Positions 1 to 11,289 of a stretch of DNA of 64,000 nucleotides are shown here, in pieces. The stretch's first letter is position 1. Every line of letters starts with the position of its first letter. Location of the stretch: contig NC_134465.1 of the NCBI RefSeq assembly GCF_047948215.1, positions 45,949,446 through 46,013,445 of the forward strand, given 5' to 3'. The position numbers and the translations under genes were made by a program. The DNA is from Lycorma delicatula (lineage: Eukaryota; Arthropoda; Insecta; Hemiptera; Fulgoridae). The notes below the pieces were generated by a model that worked only from the letters and a program-made list of their open reading frames with translations, had not been told where the DNA came from and made no database searches.

Positions 1-340
1 AAGCTGTAAATGAGGGCTTATTACTGCAGTTAAGAAAAAGTCCAAAATCCCAATTTTTTTTTGATTTGGGTTTTTTCGACATTTTTGGTCCAGTCGAATG
101 TAATTAAACGGTGGGAAGGTACACAATTAGACGTTACAACAATCCTAAATCCAAAATTTCAACATCCTACTGCTAATCGTTTTTTAGTTGTGCGAGATAC
201 ATACGTACGTACAGACGTCACGTCGAAACTACACAAAATGGATTCAGGGATAATCAAAATATATATTTCCTTCGAAATCTAAAAACCGAAATTTTTCGCG
301 ATCACAATATTTCCTTTACTTTGTACAAGGGAATAAAAAT
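1..340 (-). repeat. R1 interspersed repeat, reverse copy cut by window start
   Basis: This is the reverse complement of a repeat seen again near 7.2-8.5, 18.0-20.0, 44.4-45.3 and 59.5-61.6 kb. The shared signature is a stretch reading as multiple ACGTACGT steps (here 203-225), then a block about not-quite-complementary phrases such as AACTCAAAAACGATTAGCC in the better copies, and a GGAAGTATTGTGATCG-like head. No protein-coding signal is visible. The family is anonymous to me; its copies are diverged and carry no clear terminal inverted repeats, so its class is unknown. Confidence 0.75.
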
Positions 341-1480
341 AAAAAATATCCGGGAAAGTAAAATTTTAAGTTTAAAAAAAAAAAATTAAAAAAGATGAAA
401 AATTATAATTTTATTTAATTTTTTTTTTGTTAAGAAGAAGGTTAAAGTTAATTATTTTATTTTTATAAACAATTTTTACAATTACGCTGACAAAACATCT
501 ACATTTTACCAACTAAAAACATTATATATTCCAATTTGATATAATTATCCCGTAAACCTTTATATCAAAACGCGGGGTAAACAAAATTTTATTGAATAAT
601 AAATACACAAAAATTCATGAATTAAAAAGGAAAAAAACGTGAAATGCCAAGATGCCATACCTGGTCTAGGTTTTTTTTTACCAAATATTAATAATAACTA
701 CAAATATTAAGGTTTTTTTAAATCGATTGTTATCAGTAAAATTATAACAGAATAAAAAAAAAAAACAACAAAAATTAGTTTATTTCTTTTGTTTTATATA
801 TATATATATATGTACATTTATTGTAAATTGTGTAAATTTATTTAAAATAAGCGAAAAATTGTTGGTTGTCTTTTTTTATTATTATTATTATTATTATCCT
901 ATAATTATCATTAATAATCGTGTATAAATGAAGGACTCTAACTGCACGCTAATATAGCACACTATATCTATGAAACAAGTCAAACGCCCATGACTTGTTG
1001 CAAAACATGGTTCCTTTCTAAGAAACAAAATACTTTTACGCGCGCGTATGTTGCACGCACGCGCATGTATGTGCGAGCGCGCGCCTGTGTGTTTATTTTG
1101 GCGTTGGATTGTTTAGAACGGTGCAGTACGGTCTGAAATCCGAAAAAAACCCGTTCACGGTAAAAAATGTAATAAAATAGACTCGGTGCATACAGGTTTT
1201 TGGTGTCGCTGATTACGAATTTAATATTGATTTTTCTGTTGAACTATTAATTCGCGAAATAAGCCGCAAATTTTTGGTAAATCCTATAAAAGAATTTTTG
1301 GACTAATTTGAAACTTTTTACCTACAGGTTTTATAATGTGTCGAATATTATTTATTATATTTCATTAACGTTTATAAAAAAAAAAAACTCCTATCTATCT
1401 TTAATATTGCATCGATTGTCTCTGCACAATCAAAAAACTGATAACATAATTGTAGGACGTTCCCCGGCTTTATTCTGATG
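341..1480. other. No gene recognised; AT-rich, with a CpG/purine-pyrimidine alternating patch
   Basis: I see no coding relic here. There is a (TA)n run near 799-812, an (ATT)n run near 879-897, and a 1038-1092 patch rich in CG, TG and CA steps that stands out against the AT-rich surroundings. Confidence 0.5.
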
Positions 1481-1483
1481 CAC

Positions 1484-1785
1484 GGCTTACACACAACTTA
1501 ATTAAAAATATTTATCATTTTATTTAAATACAATATTTTTTGTTTATTTAATTCAATGATTCTAACTAAAGCGCGCGCACATACCGTATTTAATTCGCGT
1601 GGGTGTGGCGGTACTAGCGACGACGGTTCGCACTAATTAAACTAAAATAATTTTACAACATGCATAAAAAAACATTTCGCTGGTAAGATAAGCATACCGA
1701 TGTAGTCGCGAGATTTAACGAACCAGGTATTGAGTCGACTGGGCGATCGAGTTCGAGACTCCGCCAGACCGAGTTACTATTTTAC
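1484..1785. repeat. Direct repeat copy 1 (about 300 bp)
   Basis: Starts with TACACACAACTTAATTAAAA and ends at GCCAGACCGAGTTA. A second, about 80% similar copy lies at 3255-3545 in the same orientation, and a truncated third at 28128-28200. Two direct copies 1.77 kb apart could be long terminal repeats, but no coding region lies between them; the intervening DNA is a different repeat. A chance pair of interspersed copies is as likely. Confidence 0.65.
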
Positions 1786-2990
1786 ATATATACTAGCCGC
1801 TCGGCCCGGCTTCGCCGGACCTCCCAGTCAGGCCTCGCTTCGCTCAGCGCTTTGGTTTTCCAGGTTTCCAAAGTTCTTTGTTCAAATGGAAAATTTTTGA
1901 CGTTATCAACTTACTCCAAGTTAAGAGCCTAATGTTTTTAGAAAAAAATTTCATACAATTTAGATACGTTATCTGAAAACAGAAAATCGTAGTCGCTCCT
2001 CTCGTTCTGCCATTGTTTCAGTTAATCGGGCTTTAGCTGCGCGAGTTCGGACGCCTTCTAATCGCATTTCCCGTTGCTCAGTTGTTTCAGTCGAGCGGGA
2101 TTGATCTGTGAGTATTCGGTCGCTTTCTAAACGTATTTCCCGTCACTCAGTTGTTTCAGTCGAGCGGGATCGGGCTGTGTGTATTCGGCGCTTTCCAATC
2201 TTGACTGTCTTCCGTCTTCAGTCTCAGCCGCACGAACAGTTTTCATCATACGTGCTTTTTTTGTATTTCTCCCGATTGAAGAACGTCTTTTAGGCATGGT
2301 ATGATCTTGAAAAAAGATCACAGAATTTAAAAGATTGCAGTTAAATACTTTACACGCTTTAAATTAATAGCACATACATGATAAACAAAAGCAGCTATTT
2401 ATTTATGTTTTTAAACGGCTGTAAAAAATTGTAAATGAATGAATCGTAAAAATTACATATGCATGTGCGCTAAATTAATTGAAACTTAGGAGTAACTGTA
2501 AAACTTCAGCCCTTTTCAAAATTGATCAATTCAATGTTGAAAAAAAATTTAGCTAAAAATTAAATTTTTCTTGAAAATCAAAGTCATTTTGAAAATGTAA
2601 ATGCAAAGATGTCAAAATTGTAAAAAATTAACTTTTACACGTATAAATCGATAACGCCAAATCGTTAAGTGTCCTCAAAATTGGAACTCGAATCCGCATC
2701 GAATTGAAAAAAACAAACTAAAATCGCATGAAATTTAACTTTTAAAGCGTGCGAACAAATGAATCCAATGTTGTCAAAATGGAAAAAGTAACTTTAACGG
2801 CGATAACTCGCAACCGTTATGTCGGAGGTCCAAAAAAATTAGCCTATGTTCACCGCAGGGCTTCAGAGTGTAGATGTAGAAAATTTTAGACAAATCTGTC
2901 CGGTAGATCTCGTGTTAAGTTGGAACAGACAGACAAACAGACATTGATTTATATATATATATATTATATATATATAAACACACGTGTTAA
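1786..2990 (+). repeat. CTAG-type repeat, diverged variant
   Basis: Begins TATATACTAGCCGCTCGGCC at about 1784 and ends with GACAGACAAACAGACATTGA followed by a (TA)n run at about 2948-2976. This start/end pattern matches the CTAG-type repeats at 25.1, 29.7, 30.36 and 61.65 kb (CTAGCAGACCCGGCAATGC ... GACAGACAAACATTC, then TATATATAGAT), although the interior differs. It contains short imperfect tandem phrases near 1990-2180 (GCTCAGTTGTTTCAGTCGAG twice). Open frames within it look random. Confidence 0.5.
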
Positions 2991-3254
2991 TAAAGAATGG
3001 CAACCCTTAAATAAATGCAACCAATAGCACATTTATTTAAGGGTTGTGGTGTATACTCGTATTTAAGGGTGTGATTTATACACACACAGGTTTTAAATGG
3101 TATTAATATAATACACGAATTTATGAAAACTCTTAAATACCCTTTTTAACAGTTAAACATGGAAAATTGAAATTTAACAAATGTTCCTATTTTTCTGCTA
3201 GAGGCCACCACACTCTAAGCCCCGAGGATTCCTTACGAATACCAAATTAAACCA

Positions 3255-3545
3255 CACCTTTACACACAACTTAATTAAAAATATTTATCAATTTATTAAA
3301 ATATAATATTCTTCCGTTTATTTAACTCAATATATCTAACTAAAGCACGCTCGTATACCGTATATATAATTCGCGCGGGTTTGGCGGTACTACCGGCGAC
3401 GGTCGGCACTAACTAAACTAATGTAATTTCACAACTTACATAGAACAAATTTCGCTTGTACGGTCGGCAGACCGGTGTAGCCACGAGACTTAACGCACTA
3501 GATACCGGGCGATCTAATTCGGAACCCAGCCAGACCGAGTTAGAT
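3255..3545. repeat. Direct repeat copy 2 (about 300 bp)
   Basis: Same unit as at 1484-1785: shared blocks include CACACAACTTAATTAAAAAT, GGCGGTACTA and GCCAGACCGAGTTA. Immediately upstream (3195-3254) the two copies share nothing, which sets the left boundary. Confidence 0.65.
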
Positions 3546-3714
3546 TTTAAATATTATTCATTTATTTAATTCTACCGCTCACCTGTGATGTCACAACATA
3601 GCAGTAGTTTAAAGACTTTTTTTAGTGGCGGTTATGATTTTGCAAAAACTATGCAGATATTGTTATTTTTTAATTGTTAGCAAATGTACTTAAGAAAAAC
3701 ATAATCTTAATTAG

Positions 3715-4065
3715 GCAAAATCTCAAGATATTGAGGGTGACCTTGCTCTACAGCCTCATCCTCTTGACCTTTTAAGTTGAACATTTAATGGAATCAATTC
3801 CCCATACGTAGAAGTAATATGACCAAGTTTGGTCAAAATCGATCCAGTAGTTCTGGAGACATAAGGTGATTTATAGGCCGACACCGAACATACACACATG
3901 TTCGTACATACGAGCATTAACATCGGGAAAATTCTTATTCGTTGTTTTGAGTTCCTTAGGTGTCAAAATGTTAAGATCCGCTAAAAACAGTATATGCCCG
4001 ACTTGTACCGATTACAATATTTTCCTTTCTACAACTATAGCGCTATCTAGATGGGAAAGTTAAAT
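3715..4065 (+). repeat. R5 interspersed repeat
   Basis: Shares phrases with 11740-12370: a GACCTTTT..GAATTGAA-like block, GATATAAGGTGATTTATAGG-like text, and an ending of the form GATGGGAAAGTTAA (4050-4063). No coding signal; the 65-residue open frame across it appears random. Confidence 0.55.
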
Positions 4066-4104
4066 TATGTTAAGAAAACAAAGTTCTGGAAAAAAGGCAT
4101 TTTT

Positions 4105-4490
4105 TTTTAGGTAGATTCATAAGAAAGCTACCTATTGTAATCGGTACAATGATTCGACGCCCGGAAAATTTTTGACATATCCTCTAGACCCCAAAACCAC
4201 CGTCAGTTCAAAAGTTTATATATTTCACTTTCTTGTGGACACGATAATTGCCGTAATATTGCACCAATAATTTTCAAATTGATACATAAAATATAACCAC
4301 ACAAACTTTCGGTCGAGTTCGTTAATGGACAAAATCAAAACATAGGGGTGGAAATGGAGGGCTTTTTCGGAAAAAATAATAGCGCTATTTTTCATATTAA
4401 ACAAAATATCGAATTCGTTTAAAGTTCCTACTATTCTTTGGATAAGGGCCTAAAACTTATCTAAGTAAAGCTTTTTGACATCACTAACCA
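4105..4490 (+). repeat. R4 interspersed repeat
   Basis: Begins near TTAGGTAGATTCATAAGAAA and contains CCCCAAAACCACCGTCAGTT, CACTTTCTTGTGGACACGAT and TTCAAATTGATACATAAAAT. Related copies are at 36830-37250 (same strand) and 23525-23765 (reverse). No protein is recognisable. Confidence 0.65.
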
Positions 4491-4504
4491 TTAGTCCAGG
4501 GTAT

Positions 4505-4980
4505 CTTTTGTTTAAAATTCTCAATTTGAATTAATTCGTATTTTTTACTTTTTAGAGGGTGTTTCTAATTTGTTTCCTTTTTTTTTATTAATGTTAATAT
4601 TAGTTAAATAAAAGCTTTTTTATATGTAATCAAATATATTTTTGTAATTTTTTTTGTATTTTTTTTAAGACTAAAAAAAAGAAAAAATATTTATTTTTAC
4701 ACATCGATGTTGCATACGTGTACCAAATTTCAATTATTTTCATACGATAATTAATGAGAAATGAAAATTTTCAACTAAATGTATGAATTTAGCGTAGGGG
4801 TAGTGCGTGTGGGTGTGTCATATCAAATTCCGACACCGTAGTCCTGTATTGTCATCGAAGTTACATACATGCACCAAATTTCATTGATTTTCATACGATA
4901 GATCAAAAGATATAGCAGTTGCAAGATTTGATTATTCCTAAAGCGAGTTAAATAAAAGCTTTTAAAAAAAAACTTGTAAT
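4505..4980 (+). repeat. R3 AT-rich repeat (GTTAAATAAAAGC family)
   Basis: The motif GTTAAATAAAAGCTTTT occurs at about 4603-4620 and again at 4947-4963, bracketing a block with two related phrases (CATCGA.GTT.CATAC.TG.ACC) at 4700 and 4853. Near-identical blocks lie at 38531-38915 and 41215-41500. The 4505-4670 part is the reverse complement of 5845-6015. No coding potential. Confidence 0.7.
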
Positions 4981-4989
4981 TGTTTAAGT

Positions 4990-5820
4990 AATTAGGATTT
5001 TCAATATATCCTGCTTTAGCAATTTCGTAATTTTAGAAATAAGTTGTAGTAAAAATTACTTGATTACAACATAATGATCTATAGTTAATTAACAATATAG
5101 GTTAATTTATGTTTTTATAAAGTACAATACATATTTAAGTAATTTAACTACTCGTATAATTGTTGAGAGTGGCATTTTACCGACAACACAGCATTGTTAT
5201 TTTTGTTATTAGACGCAGTACATTATTGAGTCTAAACAAGTTACATAATAATGTATAATTTCATTAAGTATAGTGGGAGTTTGGTCTATCACGAAACCAA
5301 ATAACCATGAATTTGTTGCATGATCACTTTTGGTTTTATTTTTAAATTGATTTGTTTTCTCTCTCTTTTCCTCCTTCTTTCGTAGTCTAATCTTTTTGTT
5401 TTTGTAACAAAAGAGATTTCTTTTTATTACACGACTATTCTAAGAGAAGAAGAGGGAATAATATATTTAGGCGATGCTTTTGTTTTGTATGATGCGTTTG
5501 TTTGTTATTTGTGTCTCGGTAACTCCAGAAAAACATTTACAAACTTTAATGAAATCGGTATCCAATGATTCGTCTCTATCACATAAACAGTACTGGTAGT
5601 ATGATAAAAAAAATTCTGTCGGTTGGAAGGAACTGTTTTTACCAAGCTGAAGAATTAATATTATTTGAAACGTATGTAAGGCGTTATTTACTTATTTTAT
5701 CAAGTTTTAAAAAATAACTATATTTTTGTTTTACATCAGTTTTATACAAGTATTTTAAATCAGTTTTTTTAAGTTTATTTCATTTTATTTTCTATGTTAT
5801 GGATTTTAAATATTTCTTTC
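4990..5820. other. No gene recognised; AT-rich spacer
   Basis: No coding relic, RNA gene or repeat match to the rest of the window was noticed here. Confidence 0.45.
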
Positions 5821-5838
5821 AATATTTAACAAAATTCA

Positions 5839-6190
5839 AGAAAACAAAAAAAAATTACGAAAATATATTTGATTACATATAAAAAATTATTTTTTAAAAA
5901 AGCTTTTATTTAACTAATATTAATATTAACATTAATAAAAAAAGGAAACAAATTAGAAAACCCCTCTAAAAAGTAAAAAATAAGAATTAAATAAAATTGA
6001 GAATTTTTAACAAAAAAATATAAAAATACACTGAAAAGTAAAAAAAAAATATAAATATCTAATAAATAACCAATAAATAAATGAATAATTATTAAATTTT
6101 AAAATTAAAAGTAATGAAAATATTTAGTTAAATAAAAGCGTGGCATAGTTTTTATAATTTATTTAAAACAACACAACATTTATTTTTACA
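5839..6190 (-). repeat. R3 AT-rich repeat, reverse copy
   Basis: Reverse complement of 4505-4670 over about 165 bp, and very similar to 54880-55200 in the same orientation. The last part carries TTAGTTAAATAAAAGCGTGG, which forms one arm of a terminal inverted repeat in the 55.15-55.46 kb relative. Confidence 0.7.
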
Positions 6191-6194
6191 ACAA

Positions 6195-6400
6195 TTAATC
6201 TTCATTTTCATTTTCAATAACGACACGAGGAGGCGGAAAGGTCTGCTGGAACCTCTCCAGTTGAAACTGACTAGCTACAAATAACAATCTGGGAAAATGC
6301 ACCCACTGGCTTTCTTTATACGTGTTCTCAGTAGTTCATCTTCGAATTCTGTTTGTAATCTAAGTCTAATTGAACGCACTCTTTCCGCTAAAAGTTTCAT
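6195..6400 (-). pseudogene. Short coding remnant associated with R3, unknown family
   Basis: On the reverse strand an ATG at 6400 opens a 41-codon frame (stop at 6275) beginning MKLLAERVRSIRLRL, charged and probably helical. A second, overlapping frame ends at 6195 and reads ...RFQQTFPPPRVVIENENED before its stop. A second copy at about 55247-55345 preserves this C-terminal reading. The two frames would need a frameshift or a splice to be joined. The acidic tail followed by a short 3' region and the R3 end suggests the last exon or C-terminus of a transposon-encoded protein. I do not recognise the family. Confidence 0.35.
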
Positions 6401-6496
6401 TTTAATTAATTATGAATTTTTATTTAATGAATTCATAATTACGATTACAATTATAATAACGATAATAATTAATAATTTTTTCAATATTAATAATTT

Positions 6497-6672
6497 TAAA
6501 TAAAATGTTTCTAAATATCTCAAACCCAGCGTCACCTAGCGCGTCCAAACGAATTCAGGAACCTTTACGGATGTGCGCACAACTCACCTTAGTTTCATTC
6601 CAATCGGATTAATGGTGTAAGAACGCGCACGGGACAAACAAAAATTCACTTTCATATATATATATATATATA
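6497..6672 (+). repeat. CTAG-type repeat, 3' end only
   Basis: Contains AAATATCTCAAACCCAGCGT, CACCTAGCGCGTCC, the phrase GCGCACAACTCACC..AGTTTCAT and ends in ACAAACAAAAATTCAC plus (TA)n. It matches the 3' ends of the copies at 25.1-25.9, 30.36-30.84 and 61.65-62.09 kb. Confidence 0.7.
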
Positions 6673-7194
6673 AAAATTAAAAAAAGTTGTAATACTTTCC
6701 TAGCATACGTTATTTATTCTTAAATAGAGGAGAAATAATTCATGAAAAAACGTTACCTAAGATTTCTTCTTTTTTTTTTGAGGGATAATTTTTGATGATG
6801 TTTTATTGTAAATTTACCTAAAACGAAAATATTTATAATGATTGTGTAAGCCAAAATAAATTTTAAAAATTCAAAAAATCGATATTATCTATTTTTTCTG
6901 CTTTTCCACCTCCAAAATCACTTCCCAAAAAACTTTTCTGTTATTTCTACATTTAAAATGATAAATAGAAGAAACTAAAAAAAAATTCCACTAAAAAATT
7001 ACAACGAATAAAAAGTTACCTAAGATTTTTTGGGGGGTTAGGGGTGAAATGGTGAAATTTTATGGTAACATTATTATTAAAAGTTTAAATAAATCAAAAA
7101 AACATATTGAAAGATTTTAGAAATCGGTACTTCTAAACTTTGATCACTCCTCATCTCCAATATTGTTCCAAAGTATTTTTTTTTTTTTGGGGGG

Positions 7195-8470
7195 GATCAC
7201 TAAAATTTCGGTTTTCAGATTTCAACGGAAATATCCGTTTTGACCATCCCTGAATATATTTTGACTAGTATCGGCGTGACCGGGAGTTTCACAAACTTCT
7301 CCCTTCGAATCGCAGAGCCTGGACAGTGTCCCTTGTTGCTGTATGATTCTGTTAATCGGGCGTGCTTCAAGTGTTTTTAATAACGGGTCTAAGTTTAAAG
7401 TTTTGTTTTAATTTAATGGACGGATTTGTGAATAGCGATCCGTACCCGTTTGGACCAGCGTTCTCAAATCCATTTCTGGGTCCGACCGCGGGAGGCTAGG
7501 CTTTTAAAACCTGTGCTCCCGACGTAATTCCCCTTCAGATCGTCCACTGAAGTCCTTTCGGTGCTAACGCTTCATAGGCTAGCAGGAATACGCCACAACG
7601 GGGCACTAATTGTTTGGAAGGAGCAATGCGGCCCCTTCTCCGGAGGGAGTCGCAATTGCTGATTTAATTTAATTAATTGTAAGTAATAAGGTATTTTAAG
7701 GAATGGATAAGGAGAATATCTTCATCCATTTTTTTAATGGCTGCCCTACGGTGCTTCTATGCTGGGCTCTTTTTCCAGACTCCTGTCCGTGACGTCGGGT
7801 CGCGTACTGGGTCTTCTTTCTTCTTTTTCTTCTTCTTCAGCTGGCGTGACGTCTGTACGTGCGTACGTATGTACGTGCATATGTATATCGCGTAACTCAA
7901 AATCGATTAGCCGTAGGATGTTGAAATTTTGGATTTAAAATTTTTGTAACATTTAGTTATGCATCTTCCCTTTTGATTGCAATCGACTTAACCAAAAGTG
8001 TCCAAAAAATCCCAAAATTCAAAAAAATTGGAGTCTGGAATTTTTCTTAACTGGAGTAATAAGCCATCATTGAGAGCTTTTCAACGATATATCATAATTG
8101 GAACTTATTTTCATTGGTTCCAGAATTATAGCCAAATAAAATTTTGATTAATGAAATATTTGGATCTTATAAGGAGAAGGTACTTCGGTTCGAATCAGAC
8201 TTAATCTCCTTTTTTTTTTTAACTTTTTTTTTAATTTAAATATATTGATTTATTAGTTATTAACCTCTGATTGTAAAAATATTTTTACGATAAATACTAA
8301 TTTAATAATAACAATAGAAAAATGAAAAAATATCAGAAGTTATTAATGTAATAAAATTTTATGTACTTTTCATTTTAAAAAAATTTGTATATGTAATCTA
8401 ATAAGGACGTACACGGAAGTCATGTGATGCCCACATCAGATTTTCTTAAGCGATTAAAAATATATGGATT
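7195..8470 (+). repeat. R1 repeat interrupted by a GC-rich insertion
   Basis: The head (AAATTTCGGTTTTCAGATTT at 7204) through CGGCGTGAC and the tail (GACGTCTGTACGTGCGTACG at 7848 to CACATCAGATTTT at about 8446) are those of R1. The two parts are separated by 562 bp that are absent from other R1 copies. Confidence 0.75.
7281..7842 (+). mobile_element. R8 GC-rich repeat inserted in R1, 8-bp target duplication
   Basis: The octamer GGCGTGAC lies at 7273-7280 and again at 7843-7850, as expected of a target-site duplication; R1 has it once. The insert is much more GC-rich than its neighbours. A reverse-strand relative lies at 27405-27805, sharing CTAGCAGGAATACGCCACAA and GGACTTCAGTGGACG-like blocks. 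The insert ends in a pyrimidine tract (7809-7838). No terminal inverted repeats and no protein are evident; it could be a LINE or LTR-element piece. Confidence 0.65.
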
Positions 8471-8479
8471 TTTATATAT

Positions 8480-10385
8480 ATAGATTAATTTAGTGTTCCA
8501 TTTTTCATCAATATGTAGGTTTTTTTTTAAGGTAGCAAAATTTTTCTTTATAATCCTTCAGTTTTTTCATTAACTATGCTATATATACTCAAACATCCTT
8601 GAACCGAGGGTCATTAGACATTAGATTAAAGTCTATTGTAGTCATTTTTAGCGGACAACGCCTTAAGGCTTTAACACTAATACGCCGGTTTTGCGTCGGC
8701 GTGTTTATTCGCCAACGCACGACTGCTACATGTCGTAGTTGTCTCTTGTTAAAAATATTTTATTCGACGTAATATTTTTAACGCTATAGTCTAAGTTTAT
8801 TTTTTATTATTAATATAAAATTCTTCATGCAAAATATTAAACAGTTTATTTTCTCTTTGTTTAATTTAAACTCAGGATAGTATTTATTTAATACTATCCT
8901 GAGTATTTATTTATTTAATAATTTTTTTTGCCACGTTACTGTATTTGACATTTAAATACTCTGGTTTATTGTATGCAGTGTTCTATAAGGCAGTGGAGTA
9001 TTTTTTTTAAATTTATTCAAGATGTAAATTAAAAAACGGAAGTTAGTATGAAGAGATGTACTTAATAAGGCAAATTACGTTACAAGGAATGGAAGGAAAC
9101 TGGGCAAAGCACAAACCCCTCCTTTCTAAAAACAGTTGTTAATCGTGGTCCTAAGATGGCTAAAACGCGTCAAATACTTTATTATTAATGTTTTACATTA
9201 TTAAACACTTCATTTTTTAAATTCGACACAAAACGGTGTATTATACCGACAATTATTAGTTTTAATCAAGATACAGTTTCTTGCCTTTACGTGTTTTATT
9301 ATGGACGATTTTTTTTATATGAGTACGTCATTTTTTGACTTTCCTGGCATCACAGATATAGAGCTATGCTATAAAAAGAATAATATGGTATTCAATCAAA
9401 AAATGGGGTAAAAAAAGATATATTTACATTAATCACAGAGTTGCAATTTGCAACCCGCTTATTTTGACACTACAGTATTAGTAAAATGTTTCAATTCTTT
9501 TAAATTGGGTTTTCAAACTGCCAGCCTTCGAGCCTTTGAGAGGATCCATAGCATGATCCTCCCTGGATCCGCTCTGGTTTTGATAAGAAACTGATAAACC
9601 TTAAGAGGTTACCTTTTAACATTATTTCATGTATTTGTATATTTTAAATAATTAATACGGATTTTAATCACGTATATTTTTTGATTTTTGTAATTAATTG
9701 TGTATTTTGTGATGCTACTCAAATCAAGGTGTAACCACAGTTTCTTTAGATTTATCTAGGCAAACTCTGGGGTAATTTTTTTTTGGTATTCATCCATGAC
9801 CTGATCTATATAATATATTTTTATGTATTGATCAGAACAATAAATTTATTTATTTAATACGTATTAAAAATAAAAATAAATGAAATAACACTAGTAAAGC
9901 TACCTTATTAAGATATTAGATACAAATAATAATAATACAATCTAGAAATATAAACGAAATTAGAGCATAGAAAAAAAAAATACAAAAAAGTAGTTCTAAA
10001 TTCAAAATAAAAAGCCTACCTATCTACTCTTTGTGCAATGCACTGCTATTCTTTATAAAAGAAAATCAATTTGTGAACGTCCTTACTTTACATCCTCCCG
10101 CCGTTTCTTCACTCTATAATACATTACTATATAAAGTATCCTTTATGCTTTTGTACTTGCAGTAATACATTTTTTCTATCCATACGTCTGTGTTCATATT
10201 TTTATTATTACTATTTTATTTGTAACATTGAAAGCCATACACATTTACAAAACAGTCAATGCTCTTTGTTAGGTTAAATCAAAAGATTGAGAAATACGTA
10301 TAGAATGTATTATTTATTTTGTTAGATTTATTTCAATATGAAAAAAGTAGAAAAAAGTGATTTAATTTTTAAAGCAAGACAAACC
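8480..10385. other. No gene recognised; one perfect hairpin
   Basis: No coding relic seen. A perfect 15-bp inverted repeat lies at 8870-8884 and 8890-8904. The 9640-9820 part resembles 30840-30960 loosely. Confidence 0.45.
8870..8904. repeat. Perfect 15-bp stem, 5-nt loop inverted repeat
   Basis: Arm one ACTCAGGATAGTATT at 8870-8884 and its exact complement at 8890-8904 are separated by TATTT. The DNA could extrude a hairpin; there is no adjacent gene for it to terminate. Confidence 0.8.
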
Positions 10386-10397
10386 TACCCTACATTA

Positions 10398-11289
10398 TTT
10401 TTTTGTCTTCAGTCATTTGACTGGTTTGATGCAGCTCTCCAAGATTCCCTATCTAATGCTAGTCGTTTCATTTCGGTATACTCCCTACATCTTACATCCC
10501 TAACAATTTGTTTTACATATTCCAAACGTTGCCTGCCTACACAATTTAGTCCTTCTACCTGTCCCTCCAATATTAAAGCGACTATTCCAGGATGCCTTAA
10601 TATGTGGCCTATAAGTCTGTCTCTTCTTTTAGCTACGTTTTTCCAAATGTTTCTTTCTTCATCTATTTGCCGCAACACCTCTTCATTTGTCACTTTATCC
10701 ACCCGTCTGATTTTTAACATTCTCCTATAGCACCGCATTTCAAAAGCTTCTAATCTTTTCTTCTCAGGTACTCCGATCGTCCAAGTTTCACTTCCATATA
10801 AAGCGACGCTCCAAACATATACTTTCAAAAATCTTTTCCTGACGTTTAAATTAATTTTTGATATAAACAAATTATATTTCTTACTGAAGGCTCGTTTAGC
10901 TTGTCTCTTTATCTTTTCTCCTCCTATTTTCACATTCAGTGGTCCATCTTTGTTATTTCTACTATATTTCATTACTTTTGTTTTGTTCTTGTTTATTTTC
11001 ATGCGATAGTTCTTGCGTAGGACTTCATCTTTGCCGTTCATTGTTTCTTCTAAATCCTTTTTACTCTCGGCTAGAATTACTATATCATCAGCAAATCGTA
11101 GCATCTTTATCTTTTTACCTTGTACTGTTACTCCGAATCAAAATTGTTCTTTAAAATCATTAACCGCTAGTTCAATGTAAAGATTAAAAAGTAACGGGGA
11201 TAGGGAACATCCTTGTCGGACTCCCTTTCTTATTACGGCTTCTTTCTTATGTTCTTCAATTATATTGTTCTTCTACTATTAGCCTAAAT
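10398..11289 (-). pseudogene. LINE-A non-LTR retrotransposon, 5'-truncated copy with target duplication
   Basis: The reverse strand encodes the C-terminal half of a reverse transcriptase ORF. The palm motif LRFADDIVILAE is present, followed by KINKNKTKVM, VYVWSVALYGSETWT, LEAFEMRCYRRMLKI and a C-terminal SNQSND just before the stop. Compared with the copy at 18.4-19.7 kb, about 26 codons are missing in frame after GGEKIK, and the 5' part has further deletions. The 3' end is a short A-rich tail (T run 10398-10404 on the plus strand). TACATTA at 10391-10397 recurs at 11290-11296, a likely 7-bp target-site duplication. Non-LTR reverse transcriptases copy their own RNA into a nicked target; this copy is dead. 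Clade (RTE-like is a possibility) is not settled. Confidence 0.88.

Noticed and set aside
1484..3545. Direct repeats as long terminal repeats of an LTR retrotransposon
   Set aside because: No primer-binding site, polypurine tract or gag/pol remnant was seen between them, and the spacing is filled by a different repeat.
10338..10730. 130-residue forward frame
   Set aside because: Antisense shadow of LINE-A; the reverse strand has the reverse transcriptase motifs.
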